Positions 1 through 6,516 are shown, counted from the stretch's first letter. The stretch: 8,218 bases of DNA from Clostridiales bacterium (GCA_012511425.1 JAAZGC010000254.1:1-8218), one strand, 5' to 3'. Notes: generated by a model not told the origin, from the letters alone. A program made the numbers and translations.

Positions 1-792
1 AGAAGCGGAAAATGGACGATGGATAAAGTCGGCGAAATGATGCTTGCCACAACAGAGGATTTGAACGGTGACGGCGAGTATACTCTTAATGCAGATAGAT
101 TCGGAATGTTCGGTATGTCCGAAGAATATCCCGCATTGATTAATGCCGGCGGTTCCACATTGATCGCCAAAGATGAGAATGATATTCCGTTTTTGAATAT
201 AAACAATGAGCGTTTCATCAGCGTGTTTGCGAAAGCTGTTGAAACTCTGAATCAAAGCAATGTCTTTGCAAACTTCCGGCTTTCTAAATTCACGATTCAG
301 GGAGGAGATCTTTCAACATTTACCTCCGATTACGCTTTATTCTATTCCGATGTTCTTTTCTGGCTCTCAGGCATGAGGGATATGGAAAGCGACTTTGCAA
401 TTCTGCCGCGCGGAAAATTCGATGAAACACAAAACGAATACTACAGCGCGGTACACGGAAGCGGGACATTGCTCTGTATTCCCGTTACAGCTGACCCCGA
501 TTTAACCGGTTATGTGACCGAAGAATTTGCTTTTGAGTCATATAAAACGGTTATACCCGCATATTACGACACCGTTCTGTCGGTAAAATATGCCCGTGAC
601 GAAGATTCGGTGGAAATGCTGGATATTATCTTTGAATCGAGGGTATGCGATTTAGGCATTCTTCTCGACATAGGAAGCGTATATTCGAAGATAATGAAAA
701 TGGGCGAGAAAGGTGACACCGATGTTGCCTCCTTATATGCTTCTATTCAAACCAAAGCCGAATCACAGATAGAAAAATTACTCGAAGAATAA
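1..792 (+). CDS. ABC transporter extracellular solute-binding protein, C-terminal part (5' end outside window)
   Basis: This is the C-terminal 263 residues of a sugar-type (COG1653/SBP_bac_1-like) binding lipoprotein, which captures a small solute outside the cell and delivers it to an ABC permease. The frame is open from base 1. An ATG lies at base 19, but the codons before it read G-K-W-T, which with the following M-D belongs to the conserved 'GKWTxD' segment of the family, so base 19 is internal and the gene is cut by the window edge. Next comes 'DLNGDGEYT' followed by 'ADRFGMFG', the usual Asp/Asn-rich loop and hinge. The end (ARDEDSVEMLDIIFESR, then DLG) matches the terminal helices seen in many Clostridia homologues. 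It ends in tandem TAA codons. The next gene starts 27 nt later with no terminator between, so they are co-transcribed. The ligand is unknown; sugar, oligosaccharide or a modified sugar is the family expectation. No permease gene is visible. Confidence 0.85.
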   Translation, partial: RSGKWTMDKVGEMMLATTEDLNGDGEYTLNADRFGMFGMSEEYPALINAGGSTLIAKDENDIPFLNINNERFISVFAKAVETLNQSNVFANFRLSKFTIQGGDLSTFTSDYALFYSDVLFWLSGMRDMESDFAILPRGKFDETQNEYYSAVHGSGTLLCIPVTADPDLTGYVTEEFAFESYKTVIPAYYDTVLSVKYARDEDSVEMLDIIFESRVCDLGILLDIGSVYSKIMKMGEKGDTDVASLYASIQTKAESQIEKLLEE

Positions 793-805
793 TAAAACAT
801 ATTCG

Positions 806-812
806 AAAGGAT
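806..812 (+). promoter_or_regulatory. Ribosome binding site that selects the start at 820
   Basis: AAAGGAT lies directly against or over an in-frame ATG at 811 but a normal 7 to 9 nt before the second ATG at 820. Start 820 is therefore preferred, and it gives the N-terminus MPFLCGASRKVITPP, with the conserved strand of the family at once. Confidence 0.65.
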
Positions 813-819
813 GATTATT

Positions 820-2115
820 ATGCCATTTCTTTGCGGAGCATCAAGAAAAGTTATTACGCCGCCGCTCGGCACACCGCTTTTCGGTTACCGACCCGATGTA
901 TTTGCGACAACGGTTCATGACGACCTGACGGCAACCGCAGTTGCTTTCGGAAACGGTGAAATTACTGCGCTTCTTATAACACTCACGGTCGGAGAATTCA
1001 GCAATGAAGTTTCGGAAAGACTCAGAAAGGAAGCCGCCGAAGCATCCGGGATCAATAAAAGGAATGTCATTATCCATGCTACACATACTCACAGCGCCCC
1101 GAATGTCTGCGGTATGGAAGGGTGGGGAGATTTAAACCTTGAATATCTCGACGGAATACTTTCCCCGATGACATCAGCCGCTGCAAAGGAAGCGGTCGAG
1201 TCAATGAAGCCTGCCGAAATCGGAGTAGAGGAAATTAAGTCCGATATCGGCATCAACCGCCGCCAGCAGGACAAGAATGGAAATATACTTTTAGGCCAGA
1301 ATCCCTGGGGATGCTATGACCCTTACCTTACTTTCATTTCGATAAGAAGAGCCGAAGATCATTCCGGAATAATCAATCTGATACATTACGGCTGCCACGG
1401 CACCGCATGCGGATGCTCAACCGAGATTACCCGCGACTGGTCGGGGATGATGATTGACCGTGTTGAAAAACAGACCGGAATAATGGCGGCTTATTTCAAC
1501 GGAGCTATCGGAGATGTGGGACCGCGACTTTCAAACGGATATACTACCGGCGATATTACCTTCGTCGAAGAACTCGGCGGCTATGCAGCAATGGACGCTA
1601 TGCGCGCTTTCAATAAGATTCGCGCATATTTAAAACCGGAAGTGAAAATGTATCACGATACCATTCGGCTTCCGTATAATATAATGCCTGAATTGGCTGA
1701 AGTCGAAAAAAAGCTGCAGGCATATGCCGAACCGGAAAAGTTAATAAACATATCTAAGCTTACATACGCACACTTAAAAGAAATCGCCGAATATCTCAAA
1801 TCTGACCCTAAAGAGGAAGCACCGGAGTTCTTTGCCTTTGAAGAAGACATTCTGAAGGTCGGAGATATCCTGTTTATACCTTATCCATATGAATTTTTCT
1901 CGGAAATATCAATGAGACTGCGAACCTATACCGGCGCGAGATACACCCTTGCATTGTCCTGCTCAAACGGCTGCAACGCATATCTTCCGGTCGAGAGCGC
2001 CCTTTGTCAAGGCGGATACGAAACCGCCGTATTCCGGAACAGCGGTCTTTTTACACTTACCGATAACGCAGATCAGCATCTTATAAACGAAACACTAAGG
2101 ATAATTGAAGATTGA
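820..2115 (+). CDS. Neutral/alkaline ceramidase-like metalloenzyme (N-terminal domain only)
   Basis: A 431-residue member of the neutral/alkaline non-lysosomal ceramidase family (Pfam Ceramidase_alk), zinc amidohydrolases. Visible motifs, numbered from the start at 820, are HATHTHSAP (86-94), HYGCHGTACG (189-198), TRDWSG (204-209), NGAIGDVGP (227-235), YPYEFFSE (355-362) and NAYLP plus QGGYE (386-401). These fit the family's two His ligands, the Glu ligand and the Tyr ligand of the zinc site. Two features argue against a true ceramidase. In characterised enzymes the Ser of 'GDVSPN' is the nucleophile, and here that position is Gly234. The protein also stops after the catalytic domain and lacks the C-terminal Ig-like domain of the roughly 650-700-residue enzymes. 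No signal peptide is seen, so it is probably cytosolic. The gene lies between a solute-binding protein (27 nt) and an aminotransferase (16 nt), so a small imported amide or ester is a more likely substrate than ceramide (inference). Family assignment is firm; substrate is unknown. Confidence 0.85.
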   Translation: MPFLCGASRKVITPPLGTPLFGYRPDVFATTVHDDLTATAVAFGNGEITALLITLTVGEFSNEVSERLRKEAAEASGINKRNVIIHATHTHSAPNVCGMEGWGDLNLEYLDGILSPMTSAAAKEAVESMKPAEIGVEEIKSDIGINRRQQDKNGNILLGQNPWGCYDPYLTFISIRRAEDHSGIINLIHYGCHGTACGCSTEITRDWSGMMIDRVEKQTGIMAAYFNGAIGDVGPRLSNGYTTGDITFVEELGGYAAMDAMRAFNKIRAYLKPEVKMYHDTIRLPYNIMPELAEVEKKLQAYAEPEKLINISKLTYAHLKEIAEYLKSDPKEEAPEFFAFEEDILKVGDILFIPYPYEFFSEISMRLRTYTGARYTLALSCSNGCNAYLPVESALCQGGYETAVFRNSGLFTLTDNADQHLINETLRIIED

Positions 2116-2131
2116 AGAAGGAGACAAATAA

Positions 2132-3292
2132 ATGTACAGAATCGGAGAAGAAGAAATTCAGGCAGTCAGGCGCGTAATTGAAAGCCGCAGACTTTTTAAA
2201 ATCAACGACGGCGGTCAGGAGTGCATGCACTTCGAAGAGGAGCTGAAAGCAAAATTCAACACAAAATACGCTCTTCTGATGACTTCCGGCAAAGCGGCAA
2301 TAATGTCCGGACTTATAGGCATGGGCGTAGGCCCGGGCGATGAAGTCATTGTTCCGGCATACACTTATATCGCAACGGCAATCGCAGTTACAGCCGTAGG
2401 AGCCGTTCCGGTCATTGCAGAGGTTGACGAATCACTCACCCTCTGCCCCAAAGATTTTGAGCGTAAGATAAGCTCGCATACCAAAGCTGTCATTCCGGTA
2501 CATATCATGGGCTTCCCGTCTGATATGACAAAGATCGTTGAAATCGCGAAAAAACACAATGTAATGGTACTGGAAGACGCCTGCCAGTCTGACGGCGGTT
2601 CATTCATGGGCAAACGCCTCGGTACAATCGGTGACGCCGGCTCATACAGCTTCAACTACTTCAAAGTCATAACCAGCGGCGAGGGCGGTGCTCTTGTTAC
2701 AGACAACAGGGAACTCTATGAGCGCGCGCTCATTTATCACGACTCCTCCGCCATAGCTTATTTCGGAAATCAGCTTGAAGGCATCACCGAACCCCAGTTC
2801 TGCGGCGTTGAATTCCGTTCGAATGAAATTACCGGTGCAATCCTCAGAGAACAGCTCAAGCGTCTTGACGGTATTTTATTTGACCTCAGAAAGAACAAAA
2901 AATACCTCATGGATAAGCTTTCGGACAGATATAACTTTATCCGCTCAAACGATATAGAAGGCGACTGCGGCACAACTCTTCCTTTCTTCTTTGATACAAT
3001 AGATGATGCAATCGCCTTCCAGAATTTTGCAGGCGAAAAGGGCTACGGTACAACAAGACCTATCGATACCGGAAAGCATGTTTACTCCAACTGGACTCCG
3101 ATAATGGAGAAGCGCGGAGCGTTCAATCCCAAATTTGACCCATTCAAGTTCGAAGAGAATCAAGGACTTCAAACGGATTACCATCCGGACATGTGCAAAA
3201 AAACCCTTGATCTTCTTGCAAGAACTGTTTATATCAGCATCGATCCCGATTGGAACGAAGCTGCACTCGAAAAAATAAGTGCCGATCTGTAA
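2132..3292 (+). CDS. DegT/DnrJ/EryC1/StrS family PLP-dependent aminotransferase
   Basis: A 386-residue fold-type I aminotransferase of the sugar/cyclitol class. TSGKAAIMSG (51-60) is the phosphate-binding region, followed by GVGPGDEVIVPAYTYIATA (65-83). EDACQSDGG (148-156) carries the Asp149 that contacts the pyridine nitrogen. SFNYFK (173-178) carries the Schiff-base Lys178, and TSGEGGALVT follows. Length is normal for the family, so it looks complete and active. Such enzymes transfer the amino group of Glu or Gln onto keto-sugars, keto-cyclitols or related ketones, or can run the other way. An AAGGAG site at 2118-2123, 8 nt before the ATG, is strong. The gene is the last of the + strand operon: 16 nt after the ceramidase-like gene and followed by a rho-independent terminator at 3376-3408. 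Association with a binding protein suggests catabolic or salvage handling of an imported amino or keto compound rather than antibiotic or LPS sugar synthesis, but this is inference; no partner dehydrogenase is in view. Confidence 0.9.
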   Translation: MYRIGEEEIQAVRRVIESRRLFKINDGGQECMHFEEELKAKFNTKYALLMTSGKAAIMSGLIGMGVGPGDEVIVPAYTYIATAIAVTAVGAVPVIAEVDESLTLCPKDFERKISSHTKAVIPVHIMGFPSDMTKIVEIAKKHNVMVLEDACQSDGGSFMGKRLGTIGDAGSYSFNYFKVITSGEGGALVTDNRELYERALIYHDSSAIAYFGNQLEGITEPQFCGVEFRSNEITGAILREQLKRLDGILFDLRKNKKYLMDKLSDRYNFIRSNDIEGDCGTTLPFFFDTIDDAIAFQNFAGEKGYGTTRPIDTGKHVYSNWTPIMEKRGAFNPKFDPFKFEENQGLQTDYHPDMCKKTLDLLARTVYISIDPDWNEAALEKISADL

Positions 3293-3332
3293 ATTTTAAT
3301 AAAAAGGGAGCGGTTTGAAAAAAACCGTTCCC
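3293..3332 (-). terminator. Rho-independent terminator for the minus-strand operon
   Basis: The arms 3306-3316 and 3322-3332 form an 11-bp stem (GGGAGCGGTTT with AAACCGTTCCC, one G-T pair) around a 5-nt loop. Read on the minus strand the hairpin is followed by TTTTTATTAAAAT (3305-3293), a good U tract. On the + strand no U run follows, so it works for the minus operon ending at 3439, about 107 nt after that stop codon. Confidence 0.65.
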
Positions 3333-3375
3333 TCAACATGAAAAGGAATTCCTTTGTCAGGATTTTGTCTTGTTG

Positions 3376-3408
3376 ACAGCTGCTATTTTTAAAAGCAGCT
3401 GTTTTTTT
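3376..3408 (+). terminator. Rho-independent terminator for the + strand operon
   Basis: ACAGCTGCT (3376-3384) pairs with AGCAGCTGT (3394-3402) over a 9-nt loop, and a run of seven T (3402-3408) follows. It lies 84 nt past the aminotransferase stop codon. The minus-strand reading has no U tract, so it is directional. Confidence 0.85.
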
Positions 3409-3438
3409 ATAACAAAGTCAAGTGATACAGAAAAACCG

Positions 3439-4455
3439 TTAATTATTGCTTTGAATAATATCGGCAAGGCTAAAATCGGTAAGATTGCTGAAGGTTAAAT
3501 CTATAAGAAGTTTTATATAAACTTTCGAGCTATTCTCGAGAATTTTCAATATTTTTGCATCACCGGAGCTGTGTAAAACATCAAATGACGGCATATCGTC
3601 GGTCTCCGATAATTCTGACGCAAGGATGCCGGCGCTGAAACCAGCCTTACCGTCATCGGAAATTGTATCCGCTCTGAAAGCACAATAACCGTCACTGTCC
3701 GGAATCAGGTCGAAAGAAACTTCGGTTTTATCATCACCGCTTGAAAGAGAAAGCGATATCGCAACCCTGTGCTCGAATTGAAAATATGTCAGCGATGTTT
3801 TTATTCCGCTTTCTTCGCTGTCGGAAATAACATATGTATAATACGATCTATTTTCATCAATAACACCGTTTATTCTGATAAAATTGATGAATTTATACTG
3901 TTTTGCTGTATATGGAATCATCATCTTTCCCGTGCGCTTCATCCACTCGTTAGTGGGATTTTCCGCAAGTTTTATCGAAATGATTATTTCCTGTTCATCA
4001 ACCTTATATTCTCTTGAATAAGCCGCTGCAATATCATCCAGATACACAAGAGTACAGATGTCGGTATTGAAACTTTTAACTCTGACATCATCAAACAAAA
4101 CGGCAATATCGCTATGATAAATATCAAACGCTTTATCTCCGTTATTTTTCCCGTCCGGAAGAGCAACATATGTGTTTCGATCGATACTTTTGTCCCTGTT
4201 CCGATACACTTTGATCTTTCTTGACTGAGAATCCCAGGAAACATCAAACCCGTAATATATAAGGCTTTCGACGGATACGGCCGGTTTTGAATTCACGGAA
4301 TATACGGCAACGGAATGTTCATCAACATATGCTTTAAAATCGGTATAAAATGCTTCGCCGATGATATCCCCGACTTTTTCGGCAAAAGATGCGGGAGCTG
4401 AAAAGACAGCGAAAAGGGCAAGCAATATAAGTGATACAGAAATTGTCTTTTTCAT
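3439..4455 (-). CDS. Secreted protein with two stalk (copper amine oxidase N-terminal-like) modules
   Basis: A 338-residue protein with a clear Sec signal peptide (MKK, hydrophobic core, cleavage likely after ASFA at residue 25). The mature part begins with two related modules. About 34-86 has the pattern 'YTDFKAYVDE..VAVYSVNSKPAVSVESLIYYGFDVSWD', with K-I-K-V after it. About 111-163 has 'YHSDIAVLFDDVRVKSFNTD', with L-V-Y-L-D-D-I-A and I-I-I-S-I after it. This pattern (short self-named residue, strand, 'v..L..yGf.v.wd', strand) is that of the stalk or Cu-amine-oxidase-N1-like domains common in secreted Clostridia proteins; no copper or amine oxidase activity is implied. Residues about 170-338 are beta-rich and not recognised. 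The gene starts 14 nt after the stop of the upstream minus-strand gene with only a weak GAAAG site, so translation is probably coupled or low. It likely works at the cell surface together with its dockerin-bearing partner; role unknown. Confidence 0.75.
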   Translation of the reverse strand: MKKTISVSLILLALFAVFSAPASFAEKVGDIIGEAFYTDFKAYVDEHSVAVYSVNSKPAVSVESLIYYGFDVSWDSQSRKIKVYRNRDKSIDRNTYVALPDGKNNGDKAFDIYHSDIAVLFDDVRVKSFNTDICTLVYLDDIAAAYSREYKVDEQEIIISIKLAENPTNEWMKRTGKMMIPYTAKQYKFINFIRINGVIDENRSYYTYVISDSEESGIKTSLTYFQFEHRVAISLSLSSGDDKTEVSFDLIPDSDGYCAFRADTISDDGKAGFSAGILASELSETDDMPSFDVLHSSGDAKILKILENSSKVYIKLLIDLTFSNLTDFSLADIIQSNN

Positions 4456-4469
4456 TTAATTTAATTCTT

Positions 4470-5822
4470 TCAGTGCTGCACCGGTATTACATACATATAA
4501 GCATAAGCCTGAGCGCATTTAATATTGGTAATACAGTTTCCCTGGGCAATAGAGTGCCAGATTTTATCATCGTGACCGTTTTCTCCCCAGAAGATTCCCA
4601 AATGACAGTCGAGACCGTAACGTGCAGGCTGGAAATATATAATATCTCCCTTCTGCATTTTCCCGCTGTCGAGTGCTTCTTTTATTGTGTAGAACTTGTA
4701 GTAAAAAACACCGCTGTTTTCAAACAGCCGCCGCCAGTTAAAGCCGTTGGCATATGAACCGCTCGCACCGAGGCCGTTCTCAAGACTCGGGACAAGCGAA
4801 AGGTCGCCGCCGCATTGTTCGAATACCGAAGCTACAAACCCGGTACAGTTCAGACCCGGCGCATCGGGATAAAACCCGGCGGGCTGCAGACATCCGTGCG
4901 GATTGCCGTAATAATGTCTGAGACTTACATATTTTGTTCCGAGATAGTCTTCGCTGTGTTTAATAAGAAATTCCACTGTATCTTTAGCGCCGAGATAAGT
5001 ATCAATGGTCAGAACTCCGGCATATGAACCGTTCTTTTGCGGCATCGGTGGTGCAGCGGACTTCTTTTCGCCGCATACTGTGCAGATGAAATAATACTGT
5101 TCGCTTCCGTTGTCGTTTTTCAGGAGCTGTTTTTCCCAACTATGACCGTAGGGAGCCGAATAATCATCACATTTTATTTTTCTGCATACGGAGCATTTGT
5201 AAATAGTGTAGCCTTCAAGAAGGCAGCTCGGCTTGATTGTATCGAGCTTTTCCCATTTATGCCCCGAAGCTTTAATAAAGTCTTTTTTCTCTTTTGCTTC
5301 GCATCTTGAACAGTTATATAAAGTATAGCCATCTTTTTCGCAAGTCGGCGCTATGTCTTTATCCTTTTTCAAATTATGACCAATCGGTTCCGAAGTGTAT
5401 TCTCGGTATTCAATTCCGCACCTGCTGCATGAGTATTGAGTATAACCGCCCTCGGTGCAGCTTGCTTCGAATTCATCGGAGTAGGAAAAGCTGCATTTGT
5501 GTTTACGTTCGGGAGCCACCGCTTTTTTGGCGGAAATCATGATGGTAAGGGTTATATCTTTAATATCGAAAACTCCATCGGCATTCACATCGCTTCTGAG
5601 TTCGAACTGCTCAGCTGAAAACCCGGTAGTATTTTCACCGGAAAGAAAAGCCGTCATTATACTTATATCTTCTGCGTCAATATATCCGCTTAGGTTGATA
5701 TCACCGAAAACAATATCAAACGAAGGAGCGGTATCCGGCACTGCCGCCGCAGAATAAATACCGCTTATCATTGCGATAAGCAAAATAAAGACTGCATATT
5801 TCAGCAACTGAGACGAACGCAT
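4470..5822 (-). CDS. Secreted dockerin / Cys-His repeat / NlpC-P60-like cysteine peptidase
   Basis: A 450-residue secreted multidomain protein. Residues 1-27 are a signal peptide (MRSSQLLKYAV, hydrophobic core, SAAA). Residues 37-98 are a type I dockerin with two Ca-binding loops, DINLSGYIDAED (41-52) and DVNADGVFDIKD (78-89). Residues 109-253 hold three and a half 39-residue repeats with C-x9-CxxC and GH. Residues 280-447 resemble NlpC/P60: GTKYV, then LNCTGFVASVF with presumed nucleophile Cys326, KGDIIYF (391-397), DCHLGIFWG with His407, and WHS with His423 as possible third residue. Such enzymes cut peptidoglycan stem peptides, and the dockerin would anchor the protein to a cohesin. The start at 5822 is chosen because GAGGTG sits 5 nt upstream and the promoter lies at 5872-5900, which rules out the in-frame ATG at 5900. 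It is first in a two-gene operon. The active site is a motif match by eye, with Asn replacing the usual Asp of 'DCSG'; CHAP or another papain-like family remains possible. Confidence 0.8.
   Translation of the reverse strand: MRSSQLLKYAVFILLIAMISGIYSAAAVPDTAPSFDIVFGDINLSGYIDAEDISIMTAFLSGENTTGFSAEQFELRSDVNADGVFDIKDITLTIMISAKKAVAPERKHKCSFSYSDEFEASCTEGGYTQYSCSRCGIEYREYTSEPIGHNLKKDKDIAPTCEKDGYTLYNCSRCEAKEKKDFIKASGHKWEKLDTIKPSCLLEGYTIYKCSVCRKIKCDDYSAPYGHSWEKQLLKNDNGSEQYYFICTVCGEKKSAAPPMPQKNGSYAGVLTIDTYLGAKDTVEFLIKHSEDYLGTKYVSLRHYYGNPHGCLQPAGFYPDAPGLNCTGFVASVFEQCGGDLSLVPSLENGLGASGSYANGFNWRRLFENSGVFYYKFYTIKEALDSGKMQKGDIIYFQPARYGLDCHLGIFWGENGHDDKIWHSIAQGNCITNIKCAQAYAYMYVIPVQH
5064..5498 (-). repeat. 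Tandem 39-residue Cys/His-rich repeats inside the dockerin protein
   Basis: Three full units and one partial unit. The leading Cys (122, 161, 200), the CxxC pairs (132/135, 171/174, 210/213) and the closing Gly-His (148-149, 187-188, 226-227) recur at exactly 39-residue (117-nt) steps. A fourth CxxC at 247/250 starts 37 residues on and lacks its leading Cys and His. Each full unit offers three Cys and one His, as in a zinc-ribbon site; alternatively the repeats are a disulfide-linked or metal-bound spacer. Similar 'C..eGyt.Y.Cs.Cg......GH' units are common in secreted Clostridia proteins and have no agreed function that I know of. The DNA itself has diverged, so the copies are not recent. Confidence 0.85.
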
Positions 5823-5827
5823 GAATA

Positions 5828-5833
5828 CACCTC
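5828..5833 (-). promoter_or_regulatory. Ribosome binding site fixing the start at 5822
   Basis: CACCTC on the + strand reads GAGGTG on the minus strand, 5 nt before the ATG at 5822. The farther in-frame ATG at 5900 has no such site. Confidence 0.8.
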
Positions 5834-5871
5834 GAATAAACAAGATATCCCGGAAGGGGAAACCAGCAGAT

Positions 5872-5900
5872 ATTATATCACATTCTTTCGGTATCTTCAA
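5872..5900 (-). promoter_or_regulatory. Sigma-A type promoter of the minus-strand dockerin operon
   Basis: On the minus strand TTGAAG (5900-5895), 17 nt, then TATAAT (5877-5872), with TGA just before it, giving an extended -10. Transcription should start near 5865, leaving a leader of about 43 nt before the ATG at 5822. Confidence 0.75.
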
Positions 5901-5930
5901 GGGGATTTTATTATAATAAAAATAATCTTG

Positions 5931-5959
5931 TTGACATTTAAGAAATTATATGTTATTAT
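5931..5959 (+). promoter_or_regulatory. Sigma-A type promoter of the lipoprotein gene
   Basis: TTGACA (5931-5936), 17 nt, then TATTAT (5954-5959). A perfect TATAAT at 5957-5962 would give a 20-nt spacer, so the TATTAT choice is better. The start point should be near 5966. It is divergent from the minus-strand promoter, with 30 nt between the two -35 boxes. Confidence 0.7.
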
Positions 5960-5967
5960 AATATAAC

Positions 5968-5984
5968 GATAACGAGGCGTTATC
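5968..5984 (+). promoter_or_regulatory. Perfect inverted repeat at the predicted start point: candidate operator
   Basis: GATAACG (5968-5974), AGG, CGTTATC (5978-5984): a 7-bp perfect inverted repeat with a 3-nt spacer. A direct copy of ATAACG precedes it at 5963-5968. It lies at about +1 to +18 of the + promoter, where a repressor dimer would block transcription. A 3-nt loop also allows a small 5' mRNA hairpin. No regulator gene is in the window. Confidence 0.4.
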
Positions 5985-6016
5985 AGAAAATTAAAAGATT
6001 CGAAAGGTAAATCAAC

Positions 6017-6457
6017 ATGAAAAAGGTTATTGTCGTGAAAATTCTGCTGTCTCTGGCTCTTTTTGCGATTATTCTTTCATCCTGCGGTGCGGACGACTCG
6101 CTGAGCTTTAAAAATCAATGCGGCTTCGATGTTCACAGCGTTTATTTCAGCGAAGAACAAAAAGATAGCTGGGGTGACTCAAAGAACTATAATATAGTCG
6201 AAAACAACATTACTTTTGTATTCAACCTTGAAGGCTTAAAAGTCGACGATCCGACTGCAGTTAAAACATATGACATAGGTATAATCGACGAGAACGCCCT
6301 GAACTACGATATTTACGGAGTTAAGCTCGGCGCCGGATATAAAATCGTTCTCGAACCCGCAGAAGGCGAGATTGCCAAAATAACGGTAACCGATAAAGAG
6401 AATAACACCGTCACATACGAAGGTGTATGTTATTTTGAAGACGAAGCCGTTGGCTGA
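6017..6457 (+). CDS. Small lipoprotein of unknown function
   Basis: A 146-residue protein with a lipoprotein signal: MKK, a hydrophobic run, then LSSC with the lipid-bearing Cys at residue 23. The mature part, about 124 residues, has 'FKNQCGFDVHSVYFSEEQKDSWG' as its most telling stretch (31-53). In shape ('NxtG.di..vy.S....d.WG') it resembles a widespread family of small secreted beta-sandwich proteins; the later 'YDIGIIDENALNYDIYGVKL' fits the 'fDI...D.dg..y.f..vdl' part of the same family. That family has no known activity that I can name. It is anchored to the outer face of the membrane. AAAGG at 6003-6007 lies 9 nt before the ATG. It is the first gene after its own promoter, and a hairpin follows 7 nt after the stop codon. 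Confidence 0.75.
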   Translation: MKKVIVVKILLSLALFAIILSSCGADDSLSFKNQCGFDVHSVYFSEEQKDSWGDSKNYNIVENNITFVFNLEGLKVDDPTAVKTYDIGIIDENALNYDIYGVKLGAGYKIVLEPAEGEIAKITVTDKENNTVTYEGVCYFEDEAVG

Positions 6458-6464
6458 AAAAGAT

Positions 6465-6489
6465 TCTCCCGATATTAATTATCGGGAGA
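6465..6489 (+). terminator. GC-rich hairpin between lipoprotein and amidohydrolase genes, possible partial terminator
   Basis: TCTCCCGATA (6465-6474) and TATCGGGAGA (6480-6489) pair perfectly over 10 bp with a 5-nt loop. Only TAATTATAT follows, not a real U run, so termination is likely incomplete. It may end part of the lipoprotein mRNA, or protect its 3' end, while allowing readthrough into the gene at 6517, for which no room for a separate promoter is left downstream of the hairpin. Confidence 0.5.
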
Positions 6490-6516
6490 TAATTATATCG
6501 GAACAAAGGTGCTGGA

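Noticed and set aside
3342..3355. A 14-bp perfect palindrome, AAAGGAATTCCTTT, in the convergent gap
   Set aside because: It has no loop, lies away from any promoter and shows no second copy in the window, so no role can be supported.
3338..3376. A 12-codon open frame (ATG to TGA) in the convergent gap
   Set aside because: No ribosome site, very short, and it lies between two terminator hairpins.
5064..5498. 117-nt spaced repeats seen as a possible CRISPR or DNA repeat array
   Set aside because: The periodicity is at protein level only; the DNA copies have diverged and there are no identical repeats with unique spacers.
5823..5900. Longer N-terminus of the dockerin protein starting at the ATG at 5900
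   Set aside because: The -35 and -10 boxes of its promoter lie inside this stretch, the signal peptide starts at 5822, and the only good ribosome site (GAGGTG) serves 5822.
5957..5962. TATAAT as the -10 box of the lipoprotein promoter
   Set aside because: The spacer to TTGACA would be 20 nt; TATTAT at 5954-5959 gives the normal 17 nt.
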